64,000 nt of DNA from Quercus robur (lineage: Eukaryota; Streptophyta; Magnoliopsida; Fagales; Fagaceae). Below the pieces are notes generated by a model that was given only the letters and a program-made list of their open reading frames with translations, did not search any database and was not told the DNA's origin. This document shows positions 10,586 to 20,170 of the stretch, piece after piece; the stretch's first letter is position 1; each line of letters opens with the position of its first letter. A program made the translations under genes and the position numbers. The stretch is taken from the NCBI RefSeq assembly GCF_932294415.1, contig NC_065543.1, positions 2,492,976-2,556,975 of the forward strand, read 5' to 3'.

Positions 10586-12060
10586 ATTTGGGGCAAAAAT
10601 GTGGCTACTATTTGCCACATTAGGAGAAAGTGTACAATCATTTTGCGTACCATATACACTTTAAATGGTACTATGCATGTGAACTCATAATATTTCTTTT
10701 GTTTTGTTTTTTTATAACTAGGTAGTGACTAGGTTTTCCCCTTGCTAATTTATGTATTTGTATTTATTTATTTATTTGATATAATTGGTAGTGACTAGGT
10801 TTTCTCCTATTTATTAATTGATTTCGTCCTCCCCTTTTTTTATATGCCAGAGTTTCTGAGAGTATCGTTATTATTGTTTGTAAGGCCAGTGCTAAACTGT
10901 AATTAGGGAACTTGGACCAATTGCCAATTAGAGCTTTGATAGGCAAGTCTTGCCGGACTTCTTTATCATGCACTTAATTTTCTCTTAGTATTCTATTAGC
11001 ATGCAGTTTATGGTAATATTTCGTTTACTAGTATAATATAAGACTTTGTCTGACATCTTCTTTCGTCAAAAGAATCATTGTTCTAGTCAAATATCTATGG
11101 CATGTACGTTCTGCAGTCTTCACAATGTAACCACAAGAATCATATAAAAATTGCCAAATTAGAGTTTAAAATTATAATTAAAATTTTAAAAGAAATCTAG
11201 GCACAATTGCACAAAAATTCCATGTAACTAAGTCACACTCAGGAATATTAGACCCTTTTTCCTTTGTATAAATAGGAGGGTCCCAATGGGATGAGGGGGC
11301 TAACAATTTTCTCTCCAAAACATTTATGGTAGGAACTTAAAAGTTTTCCATTGTAGACTTTTCACGCTTAAAGAACATGACTTGCCAACTAATCAAACTA
11401 GAGTTTTTAGTACCTACAACAATTTCACAACATCAAGAACAAACTCCAGTGTACACTGTGTCAAATTCCATAGTCTCTTGTTACATCAAATTCCATAGTC
11501 TCCAGTGTACACTCAATCATGTTAGACTTGGATGACACCTTTCCACAACGTATCATTATGAGATGCAAATAAAATTTGGAATGTACACAACGTTTAGTAT
11601 GGATGGGAAGATATTTCATCCTATTCCAATTGGTTAGGTCAATACTAAGGGGCCTATTCCAATTTAATGGTCCTTGAATTTTGTATACAAGTATTAATCA
11701 ATGAAATTTCCGCCTAAAATACGTTAGACTTTTGGTAGGAGAGAAAATTGATCTCTAGACAAATCAAGCTAAGCCCAACCAAAATAGACCATATTCTTAA
11801 TTTCTTATCTTGATTTATTCCATGCACAAGACTTATAGTCAATGCTTGGCGTATTAAAGTTGAACATCTTTTCTCTAGTCCATCCTCTAAAAGCTTGAGA
11901 AAAAATTCATTTAAACCAACACAATATAGAAATTATAACGGAATCAAAGAAAAATTGTCAAAAATAATGAAAATTTAATCTGTGAATAAATTCTTATAAG
12001 GATGAACACAGTAACAATAGCCATTTTTTTTATATAAAAAATAAATAAATGAAGGTTAAA
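10586..12060. other. Intergenic region, partly duplicated downstream of R3
   Basis: The stretch 10780-11110 closely matches 29090-29310 downstream of R3, sharing GCAAGTCTTGC, TTTATCATGCACTTAATTTTC and AGACTTT. So part of the flanking DNA, not only the genes, was duplicated in the array. No gene is seen in 11110-12060. Confidence 0.55.
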
Positions 12061-12962
12061 AAAAAAAAAATCTATGCTTATAAAAAATATATATTTTATT
12101 GCTATTATTTTTATGCCAAAGATATCTAATGGCCTTTTTTCTGGGTCGAAAGCCTTGTATTAATCTTTCTGAATTCAGCCCACTCTTTCTTCATTTAGCC
12201 TGACGCAAAAACAAAGCCCAAAAGTTTTGAATTTCACAAACGGTTCGGATAAGTATCGGAACGTGATCTTACTAAGAAGTTTCCAGCTGTAATAGTGTTG
12301 CATTTGCATAGTGTTACGAAAACATGATGTGTTTTCGAAAAATTAGACAGCCAACTATTTTACTGTAGGATCATTCATTTTACCCATTATAAATTATAAA
12401 ATGAGTTGAACATAATGCACATTTGCGAGTGTTGAAGACTGAATTCTGTATGTCTTAAGTGTATTACTGTATATAAAACTCTACTAGTACTAGGAAATGC
12501 TTTATATAGGCACATTATGTGTGTATTATATAGTACAAGCAATGTGAGTGTAGGGCAAGTACAATAACAGAACAGGCCCAATACTCTTTTCTTGATGTAT
12601 GATACAGGGCATAAGACAACAAACCTTGCAAAACGATTTATATTAACAACCGCGTTATTAATGAATGTTAATAGAAAAAATCGATATTTAAATGATAAAT
12701 ATTCTCTCACGTTTGTATACAATATCTACAATTGTGGTGATATACATATTTTAAAACGCGAGAAGGTGATGTAAACATTTAAAGCATAGAAAGTTCATTG
12801 TTCATAGGTATGAAAGAAGTGAAATAAGTTGTGTGAGAGAATTACTGTTGATTATATATATAATTCTTGAAAACTTTGTAAAAAAATCATAGATTTAATA
12901 TTTGAAGGGCCAAAATCACAACTATCAAAATTTAAAAATAAATATAAAAAGAAAAAAAGGGG
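12061..12962. promoter_or_regulatory. Distal upstream region shared by receptor copies (R2)
   Basis: The region resembles those upstream of R3 (23450-24960), R4 (30087-30700) and R6 (49662-50400), with shared stretches such as CTTTCTGAATTCAGCCCA, GGATAAGTATCGGAACG-type sequence and GATCTTACTA. No TATA box or coding sequence is identified. It is a duplicated 5' flank about 1-2 kb ahead of each gene once the copia insertion is discounted; regulatory function is inferred only from position. Confidence 0.45.
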
Positions 12963-13318
12963 TTGCCGGATCTTTCGCTGAAATTATTAGGAATCAACAC
13001 TCAACAGTCCTTTCTCTGTCTTGGCTTAAACCCATTTGACTTCGCTTTGCAGGCTTTAAATTTTCTACTAGCGTTCTTCACGGGGTATGACTACATGACT
13101 TGGAAAATTAGACAACCAACTACTTTACTACGGGGCCATTAATTCTCTTCTTTTTACCCTATTTAGTGGTTGTGAGATATGTTGAAACTCTTTACTTATG
13201 TTGATACACAGCCAAGTCTTCCGAAAACAGTTAATATGTTATTTGAAGATTCAAGAACTAATGAAATTTTTTGTGAAAATATGTTCCAACTCTAGATTTT
13301 GTTTCTTTCTATTTCTAA
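12963..13318 (+). repeat. Copy 1 of a ~368-bp tandem duplication, split by copia
   Basis: The sequence from TTGCCGGATCTTTCGC to ATTTCTAA recurs almost without change at 17782-18137. One difference was noted (TTATGTTGAT against TTATTTTGAT). The missing tail of this copy (GTAGTTACATAT) lies beyond the copia element at 17770-17781, so the unit was duplicated first and the retroelement then landed in the left copy. Confidence 0.85.
13314..13318 (+). repeat. 5-bp target site duplication (left) of copia element 1
   Basis: TCTAA flanks the left LTR and is repeated at 17765-17769 after the right LTR. Five base pairs is the usual copia duplication. Confidence 0.85.
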
Positions 13319-13489
13319 TGTTATAAATACAGAATAATTGTATTGTATTTCATAAATAAAAGAATATACATCACTGCCTTTATATAGGAGGCATATGTGT
13401 GCAGTACAAGTAGAATGTAGTACAAGTACAAGTGTGCTATACAAGTAACCTAATTGGGCCTAAAGCCCATAACATAATATACATTAACA
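13319..13489 (-). repeat. 3' LTR of copia element 1
   Basis: This 171-bp repeat is identical to 17594-17764 except at one base. It contains a minus-strand TATATAAAG box at about 13380-13388. Confidence 0.95.
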
Positions 13490-13500
13490 GCCCCCCTCAA
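13490..13500 (-). other. Polypurine tract of copia element 1
   Basis: On the minus strand this reads GTTTGAGGGGGGC directly next to the 3' LTR, the expected site for plus-strand priming. Confidence 0.8.
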
Positions 13501-13502
13501 AC

Positions 13503-16500
13503 TCAAGGTGGATGTGAGACCAACTTGAGGTTGTCAACCAAATCACGAGTGCGTCCCTTAGGAAGTGACTTGGTGAAGATATCTGCAAGTTGATCTTTGG
13601 AGGAGACGGAGAAAAGCTTAAGAGCACCATGGACAAGATGATAACGGATAAAATGACAATCAATCTCGATGTGTTTAGTCCGTTCATGAAAGACATCATT
13701 ATGAGCAATATGAATGGCACTCTGGTTGTCACAATAAAGGGGAGTAGCAGAGGAGGTGGACACACCCAAATCCTTAAGGAGCCATCGTAACCAAAGGAGC
13801 TCAGATGTGGTATCAGCAAGAGCACGATACTCTGCTTCAGTACTGGAGCGGGCCACAAAAGTTTGTTTCTTACTTCGCCAAGAAATCAAAGAAGAACCAA
13901 GGAGAAAACAGTAACCTGTAGTAGACCTGCGATCAGTAGGATCTCCTGCCCAATCAGCATCAGAAAATGCTCGGAGTACAAGAGGAGACTGAGCTGAGTA
14001 GAAAAGGCCATGAAAGAGGGTGCCCTTCAAGTATCGAAGAATGCGCAGAACAGCAGCATAGTGAGTTGATCGTGGAGCAGACAGATACTGGCTCACCTGA
14101 TGAACAGCATAGGAGATGTCTGGACGAGTAACTGTGAGATAAACTAGGCTGCCAACCAATCGTCTGTAAAGAGAGGGATTAGACAATGGTTTCCCCCCTG
14201 AGGGAGTCAGATGCGCATTAAGCTCAACTGGAGTGTCAACAGTCTTGCTATCAGTGAGTCCAGCTCGAGACAAGAGTTCAGAAGCATATTTAGCTTGAGT
14301 AAGATAAAGTCCATCAGTAGAATGAGTGATTTCAAGACCCAAGAAGTAGCTGAGATGTCCAAGATCTTTCATCTCAAATTGCTGACTGAGAAAATTCTTG
14401 AGTTCTTGAATGCCACTGAGGTCATCACCAGTTATGATCATATCATCCACATACAGGAGAAGTAAAATAGTGCCTTTGTCAGTGCAACGAAGAAATAAGG
14501 CAGAATCATAATGACTGGCCATGTAACCCAAATGAGAGATGGTAGAGCTGAATTTGGCAAACCAAGCTCGTGGAGCTTGTTTAAGGCCATAAAGTGCACG
14601 TCGAAGGTAACAAACCTTATTTGAGTCAACAGAGAGACCAGGAGGAGGTTGCATATAAACTTCTTCATGGAAATCCCCATTAAGGAATGCATTTTTGACA
14701 TCCATCTGAAAAAGATCCCATTTACGGGCAGCAGCAACAGCTAAGAGGGCACGGACAGATGAGATACAAGCAACCGGAGCAAAGGTCTCTTCATAATCAA
14801 TCCCATACTCCTGTGTAAAACTTTTTGCAACAAGACGAGCTTTGTAGCGCTCAATGGACCCATCAGAGCGAGTCTTAATCTTGTAGATCCACTTACAACC
14901 AACCACAGATTTCCCGGGAGGGAGTGTCACCAAATCCCAAGTATGATTTTTAGATAATGCATCAAGTTCCTCTTTCATTGCAATCTGCCATAAAGGGTCA
15001 GTGGAAGCCTCACGATAGGTGTGAGGCTCATGTAATGTAGCAAGAGCAGTGTAACAATGATAGTCAAGTAAATGTGTAGGAATAGATCTTACTCGAGTTG
15101 AGTGACGAGGTGGAATGTCTTGTGCAAGATCTTCAGGCGGAGCAGGAGCAGGGGACCCAAGCTCAGGGTTGGGGTTGGGTAGCTCGTCTTCAACCTGTTC
15201 ATCTTCCACCTGTTCATTAAAGGGTGAACTAGGAAAGGGATTAGTGATATCTGGTGGTTGGACAGAGAAGTCTACAAGAGAATCAGGAGCAACTACAGGA
15301 GGATCAGGAGCAGCTACAGAAGGAATATGTGCCTCATCTGGAAAAAGATCTAAAACAGAGAAGGAAGATAGGGAGGCACGAAAGTGAGAGAGCTCGACAA
15401 AGAGGCGATGTTCCCAAAAGACAACATTGGGGGAAACACGAAGACGATGAGAGACAGGGTCATAACACCGATACCCCTTTTGAGTTTCGCCATAGCCAAG
15501 AAAACAACAAAGCCTTGACCGAGGCTCAAGTTTGTTATGCTCATGTGGCTGAAGAAGAACGAAACAAGCAGAACCAAAAGAGCGAAGGTGGTGATAGTCT
15601 GGAGATGACCCAAAAAGGCGCTCATATGGAGTTTGATTTTGGATAACCGGACTCGGAATGCGATTAATAGTATGAACAGCATGAAGAGCAGCTTCGCCCC
15701 AAAAAGGAGCAGGAACTTTGGCAGAGAGAAGAAGAGCACGAACAGTGTCAAGAATATGACGAAGTTTCCGTTCGGCTCTACCATTTTGCTGAGAGGTACC
15801 TGGACAAGTTAGTTGATGAACAGTGCCATAGGAATGCAAAACAGCTTGGAAAGCATATTGAGTATATTCAAGAGCATTATCAGATCGAAATATTTTGATG
15901 CGTTTGGAAAATTGAGTTTCAACCATTTTTGCAAAATTAGAATATACTTGCAATAATTCAGAGCGATGTTTCATATTAAAAATCCAGCTATAGCGAGAGT
16001 AATCATCAACAAAGACAACAAAATATCGAGACCCACCAATACTAGAGACAGAAGAAGGGCCCCAAACATCAGAATGAATAAGGTCAAAGATATCAGTGGA
16101 TATTGATTCACTAGTATTGAAAGGCAAAGCTGGTTGTTTTCCTAATTGGCATGAAACACAATCAAAATTTTTTGTAGACACTGAACCTAACAAACCTCTA
16201 GAAGCTAATTGTTGTACCCGAGAGGAGGATGCATGACCAAGTCGAGCATGCCAAAGTGCAAGGGAAGGAATTGAAGAAGCTGTAGCAGCTGCAGCAACAG
16301 AAACAGGAGCAACAAGTGGAAGACGAAGGTTGTCCACGGGAAACATACGCCCAACTCTGGGACCAGTCCCAAGCTCCTGTCCCGTCCTCGGATCCTGCAC
16401 AATACACCCAGAATAATCAAAGATAATGCGATAACCCAACTCAGCTAATTGTCCAACAGAAAATAAATTATAAGAAAGGTCAGGAATATTAAAGACTCCA

Positions 16501-16994
16501 GGAACTGAGAGATTGGAGGTCACAACGGAACCTATATTATGACCAGACATTGTGGAACCATTTGCTGTGCGAATATTAAGAGGGTGCGGTGCAGGTTTAA
16601 GGTCAGAAAATAAGGACGAGTGAGGTGTCATGTGATTGCAACAAGCAGAATCCATAAGCCAAGAGGTAGGAGACATACCAGATAAAGCTGAGAGAGAAGA
16701 GGAATAAGATGCATTACCAACCGTACGAATGACATTGGCGATGATATTTATAAGGTCATCTCTGGAAATGGTGAAAGTGGATCCAGAAGACTGAAACTTT
16801 GCAGAGACGGGAGCCATAGGTTGGACACTCTCAGTGTTAGCAACAGTAGCAGCAGAAATGGAAACAGCTGATTTGTTGCGTTGATAGCAAGTCTCAATAT
16901 TATGGCCAAAACGTTTGCAAAAATTGCAAAAACGTTTGTTGGATTGTCGGCAACGATTGTTGCAAGAGGTAGAAGACTTGTCCTTATTCTTCAT
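13503..16994 (-). CDS. Copia element 1 pol polyprotein (no gag)
   Basis: The frame is continuous for 1163 residues from the ATG at 16994; the open frame extends to 17081 without an ATG. In order: CCHC zinc knuckle CNFCKRFGHNIETC (residues about 22-35), protease-like WLMDSACCNHM (about 112-122, with DSAC where DSGA or DTGA is usual), integrase zinc finger LWHARLGH, integrase core (SDVWG, RSDNA, NGRAE), reverse transcriptase with YVDD (about 848), and RNase H (SDADWAG, YCDNQSA). It lacks the capsid/UBN2 region that normally adds 200-300 residues before the knuckle. The changed protease site may be a lineage feature or inactivating. The remaining frame is intact, so recent activity is plausible with gag in trans. 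Confidence 0.9.
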   Translation of the reverse strand: MKNKDKSSTSCNNRCRQSNKRFCNFCKRFGHNIETCYQRNKSAVSISAATVANTESVQPMAPVSAKFQSSGSTFTISRDDLINIIANVIRTVGNASYSSSLSALSGMSPTSWLMDSACCNHMTPHSSLFSDLKPAPHPLNIRTANGSTMSGHNIGSVVTSNLSVPGVFNIPDLSYNLFSVGQLAELGYRIIFDYSGCIVQDPRTGQELGTGPRVGRMFPVDNLRLPLVAPVSVAAAATASSIPSLALWHARLGHASSSRVQQLASRGLLGSVSTKNFDCVSCQLGKQPALPFNTSESISTDIFDLIHSDVWGPSSVSSIGGSRYFVVFVDDYSRYSWIFNMKHRSELLQVYSNFAKMVETQFSKRIKIFRSDNALEYTQYAFQAVLHSYGTVHQLTCPGTSQQNGRAERKLRHILDTVRALLLSAKVPAPFWGEAALHAVHTINRIPSPVIQNQTPYERLFGSSPDYHHLRSFGSACFVLLQPHEHNKLEPRSRLCCFLGYGETQKGYRCYDPVSHRLRVSPNVVFWEHRLFVELSHFRASLSSFSVLDLFPDEAHIPSVAAPDPPVVAPDSLVDFSVQPPDITNPFPSSPFNEQVEDEQVEDELPNPNPELGSPAPAPPEDLAQDIPPRHSTRVRSIPTHLLDYHCYTALATLHEPHTYREASTDPLWQIAMKEELDALSKNHTWDLVTLPPGKSVVGCKWIYKIKTRSDGSIERYKARLVAKSFTQEYGIDYEETFAPVACISSVRALLAVAAARKWDLFQMDVKNAFLNGDFHEEVYMQPPPGLSVDSNKVCYLRRALYGLKQAPRAWFAKFSSTISHLGYMASHYDSALFLRCTDKGTILLLLYVDDMIITGDDLSGIQELKNFLSQQFEMKDLGHLSYFLGLEITHSTDGLYLTQAKYASELLSRAGLTDSKTVDTPVELNAHLTPSGGKPLSNPSLYRRLVGSLVYLTVTRPDISYAVHQVSQYLSAPRSTHYAAVLRILRYLKGTLFHGLFYSAQSPLVLRAFSDADWAGDPTDRRSTTGYCFLLGSSLISWRSKKQTFVARSSTEAEYRALADTTSELLWLRWLLKDLGVSTSSATPLYCDNQSAIHIAHNDVFHERTKHIEIDCHFIRYHLVHGALKLFSVSSKDQLADIFTKSLPKGRTRDLVDNLKLVSHPP

Positions 16995-17075
16995 TTTGAA
17001 GCAAAATATGCAAAAATGGAGCGCAAAAATGAAATCTACGCGAAAAACTGGGTAAGGAGGACCCGGACTGCAAAA

Positions 17076-17138
17076 AGTCAACTCTGGTCAAAAGTCAACG
17101 GTCAACCTGGTCAAAGTCAACGGTCAACGGTCGGTCAA
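17076..17138 (-). promoter_or_regulatory. Cluster of eight W-box cores in the copia leader
   Basis: On the element's sense strand TTGAC[C/T] occurs eight times in 63 bp: plus-strand complements at 17076, 17086, 17093, 17100, 17109, 17115, 17122 and 17133. TTGAC[C/T] is the WRKY binding core. The cluster sits between the primer binding site and the pol start. Confidence 0.65.
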
Positions 17139-17149
17139 CGGTCAGCAGA

Positions 17150-17237
17150 TGACGTCACAGGATGACGTGGCGATGACGTCAGCAGATCAGTGGATGCTGA
17201 TGCAGCTAGGGCTGACGTGGCACAGGTGATGACGTCA
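17150..17237 (-). promoter_or_regulatory. TGACGTCA/TGACGTGG array in the copia leader
   Basis: Palindromic TGACGTCA occurs at 17150, 17174 and 17230, with TGACGTGG at 17163 and 17213. TGACG is the TGA-type bZIP (as-1) core. The array continues the motif-rich leader next to the W-box cluster. Confidence 0.6.
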
Positions 17238-17247
17238 GCGGACGGGT

Positions 17248-17350
17248 CCGGCGCGTGGAAGCGCGTGACAGAGACAGGCCGCGCGTGAAGGCGCGTGGAG
17301 GCGCGTGGCTATGACGCCGAGAATTCTGGCGGAGCGTGGGGGCGCGTGGG
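17248..17350 (-). promoter_or_regulatory. GCGCGTG repeat array in the copia leader
   Basis: GCGCGTG/CGCGTG recurs at least six times, for example near 17251, 17261, 17281, 17291, 17301 and 17342. The sequence is strikingly GC-rich against an AT-rich background. CGCG cores fit the known CAMTA binding pattern; it may instead be a remnant of a proline/arginine-rich coding region. Confidence 0.45.
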
Positions 17351-17580
17351 AGGTCCGATGAAGACGAAATTTCACAGAAAGGCAGATCGGAGAGACTACT
17401 TTCCAATGATGCTATCTGTGGTCTGATCGGAGAAGCGGAAGCAGTGGTGGTGGCAAGGCAGTGGTCTTTGATGTACTGGAGTCGCGGTGAAGGCAGCGGT
17501 GCTGCTCACAAAAACGGCTACAGAGGACACCCAAGAAGACAAGACTGCTTAAGAGCGGCACACCAAAGGATCAGAGCAGT

Positions 17581-17593
17581 GGCTCTGATACCA
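17581..17593 (-). other. Primer binding site of copia element 1
   Basis: The minus strand reads TGGTATCAGAGCC next to the 5' LTR. This is the usual plant copia primer site complementary to initiator methionine tRNA. Confidence 0.9.
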
Positions 17594-17764
17594 TGTTAGA
17601 AATACAGAATAATTGTATTGTATTTCATAAATAAAAGAATATACATCACTGCCTTTATATAGGAGGCATATGTGTGCAGTACAAGTAGAATGTAGTACAA
17701 GTACAAGTGTGCTATACAAGTAACCTAATTGGGCCTAAAGCCCATAACATAATATACATTAACA
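17594..17764 (-). repeat. 5' LTR of copia element 1
   Basis: This 171-bp LTR is followed on the plus strand by the TCTAA target duplication (17765-17769). It is the promoter LTR for the minus-strand element. Confidence 0.95.
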
Positions 17765-17781
17765 TCTAAGTAGTTACATAT

Positions 17782-18149
17782 TTGCCGGATCTTTCGCTGA
17801 AATTATTAGGAATCAACACTCAACAGTCCTTTCTCTGTCTTGGCTTAAACCCATTTGACTTCGCTTTGCAGGCTTTAAATTTTCTACTAGCGTTCTTCAC
17901 GGGGTATGACTACATGACTTGGAAAATTAGACAACCAACTACTTTACTACGGGGCCATTAATTCTCTTCTTTTTACCCTATTTAGTGGTTGTGAGATATG
18001 TTGAAACTCTTTACTTATTTTGATACACAGCCAAGTCTTCCGAAAACAGTTAATATGTTATTTGAAGATTCAAGAACTAATGAAATTTTTTGTGAAAATA
18101 TGTTCCAACTCTAGATTTTGTTTCTTTCTATTTCTAAGTAGTTACATAT
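17782..18149 (+). repeat. Copy 2 of the ~368-bp tandem duplication
   Basis: This is the uninterrupted copy of 12963-13318 plus 17770-17781. It ends GTAGTTACATATT just ahead of R2 exon 1 and corresponds to the single-copy proximal upstream region of R3 near 24945-25300. Confidence 0.85.
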
Positions 18150-18194
18150 TTGGCCTTTTAGTTCTGGCGTTTCTTGCTAAGCACTCACAAGCAA

Positions 18195-19071
18195 ATGACT
18201 CTTAATGCCAGAGTATTCGCAGCTCTTTTTCACATGTTTGCTTGCTTATTTCTAGACATTCTTGAAATAAGCAATGGGACTTTAACTGATATATATCTAC
18301 TGCTTGATGTCAATTAAAGATTCGCTTGAAGACTCATACGGCTACCTTAACACTTCATGGAACTTCAATAACAATACCGAAGGTTTCATCTGCAAATTTA
18401 CCGGGGTCGAATGCTTGTACCCCGATGAGAATAAGGTCTTAAATATCCGACTAAGCGACATAGGACTCAACGGCCAGTTCCCTTCGGGCATTAAAAACTG
18501 CACAAGACTAACAGGGTTAGACCTCTCCAATAATGGACTTTCAGGACCCCTCCCATTTGACATAGCTGAGATAGTTCCGTATATCACATGCCTCGACCTT
18601 TCCAGCAACAATTTTTCTGGTGAAATTCCAAAGAGCATTGTCAATTGCACTTCTCTAAATGTCCTTAAACTTGACCATAACCATCTAACTGGTGAAATCC
18701 CTCCGGGATTAGGCCTCCTTGGTCGTATTGCTACGTTCAGTGTTTCTGACAATATGTTGTCAGGGGTTGTCCCTGACTTTGGCAATTCCAATATTCAGGC
18801 TGATAGCTTTGCTAACAACAGGAAACTTTGTGGAGCGCATTTGGAACCCTGTCCAACTCCAAAGCAAAGAAGGAAGTTCGATTTTTCATTCAAAGGTGGG
18901 TTTCAAGTTGGTTATGCGTTTTCTGCAGTTTCAGTAATAACTATTTTTATGTTCCGGTCCCATTATGTGGCTTGCATGAATGGCAAGTGACGTACTAAGA
19001 AGAAGAATGAAGAAGCTGATCAAGTTAACCAGCAGCCAACTAAAGGGCTCCTGCTAGAAGCGAGAAAAAAG
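18195..19071 (+). pseudogene. R2 exon 1: broken BIR1-like LRR ectodomain
   Basis: The start MTLNARVFAALFH matches R3. Near 18290 a TATATAT stretch adds 4 bp relative to R3, shifting the frame to an early TAA just after the signal peptide. The correct frame resumes at about 18304 and encodes the N-cap and five LRRs (LSDIGLNGQFP, LDLSNNGLSGPLP and so on) and the transmembrane segment. A TGA at 18988-18990 (CAA in R3) then stops it before the splice donor (AAAAAG|GTACTC). Two independent lesions make this exon a pseudogene. Exon 2 remains open, so the loss may be recent. Without these lesions it would be about as long as R3. Confidence 0.85.
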
Positions 19072-19186
19072 GTACTCTCTCACTACGAAAATTAAGAAAC
19101 TTCTTTCAATTCTTTGATTTTAAATATTTTTCGGAAAAATATAGGTGGGTTTTCTTAAAACATAGGAACGTGCCACACATAATCAT

Positions 19187-19925
19187 ATTTTTACCATTAA
19201 AAAAAAAAAATTGTAACCACCTTAAAAAAATTTAAGGTGGCCACAAATATTCTTTAAGAGCCTAAAGCTACAATTCCATAGAATTTTTTTTATTGGATTT
19301 AAATTCTGACAAATTCATTATTGAATTATATTTTCTTCTTATATTTTTCATACTCGCAAAATTTCAAGAAAAAAAATTAATAGTTAATAGTTATATTATT
19401 AATCAACTGTTTAAATTTTGAATTTTTGTAGTCTAAAATTATACATAAAAAATAATTTTATGAATCTAATTTTAAATTGCATCTGATTGACATGAAATTT
19501 GACACGTGTTTTAAGAATACAAAGAACATGCAATTTAATGGTTAGATTTTCAAAATATGTAGTCATGTTAATTTGTTTAGTGAGAGATGTAGTTTTAGAC
19601 TACAACTATGTTTGTAACTAAACTTTGTCTTTAAATTTCGGTCCTCTTAATACATTAAGCCCTTACCAAAAAAAAAAAAAAAAAGTCTAGGAAAATTTTA
19701 TTGAACTAAAATTTTGAAAGAGATATAGCTTATAGAATTGATAATGAGAATATCATTCAACGATTTCAAAATAAGAAAATTGTAGGACTTTACATGTGCG
19801 TGTTTTTTTTTTTTTTTTTTTTTTGGTCAATATATAAAGTTCTCTTTTTATTAAATTTTGTATAATTTAAGTTTTTTAATGGCCACCATAGAAGAAAAAA
19901 AAATTCCTAAAACCATCCCTGTCTA
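19187..19925 (+). repeat. Dispersed repeat in R2 intron
   Basis: This matches 26350-27058 (R3 intron) and the split copy at 7802-10430. It includes a T tract near 19804-19824. It is non-coding, and its exact ends are unclear. Confidence 0.55.
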
Positions 19926-20170
19926 CAGGTTTTGAGTCTAACAACTCATTTTGTACTATTTTATATGAAAATAATACACGAAGTTGTGATCATATGCATA
20001 ACTTAGTGTTTGTTTTCACGAATGTGTAGCATGTTACACAAAATGGTAAGTGAAACAATGATCAAAATAATGCAATCATATAGCCCCTTAAAAAGAAACA
20101 TCAATGTGATAAATTTGGTTGGAATTTCAATTTAGTACTAATCCAGAGTGGCAAATTGTTTGATCCACAG

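Larger units (their letters stand above)
13319..17764 (-). mobile_element. Copia element 1: young, gag-less Ty1/copia retrotransposon
   Basis: This 4446-bp element has 171-bp LTRs beginning TGTTA and ending TAACA that differ at one base (T or G at the sixth position). It also has a 5-bp TCTAA target duplication, a primer binding site, a polypurine tract and a long open pol frame, all on the minus strand. Domain order is zinc knuckle, protease, integrase, reverse transcriptase, RNase H, the Ty1/copia order. The gag capsid domain expected ahead of the zinc knuckle is missing, so the element probably depends on another for particles. Near-identical LTRs mean recent insertion. It separates R2 from its distal upstream region. 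Confidence 0.95.

Noticed and set aside
15115..15646. Plus-strand open frames in copia element 1
   Set aside because: These are antisense shadows of the pol frame; no conserved domain is seen in them.
17336..17599. 87-residue frame near the copia leader
   Set aside because: It is antisense to the element and spans the primer binding site and LTR edge; its coding look comes from high GC.
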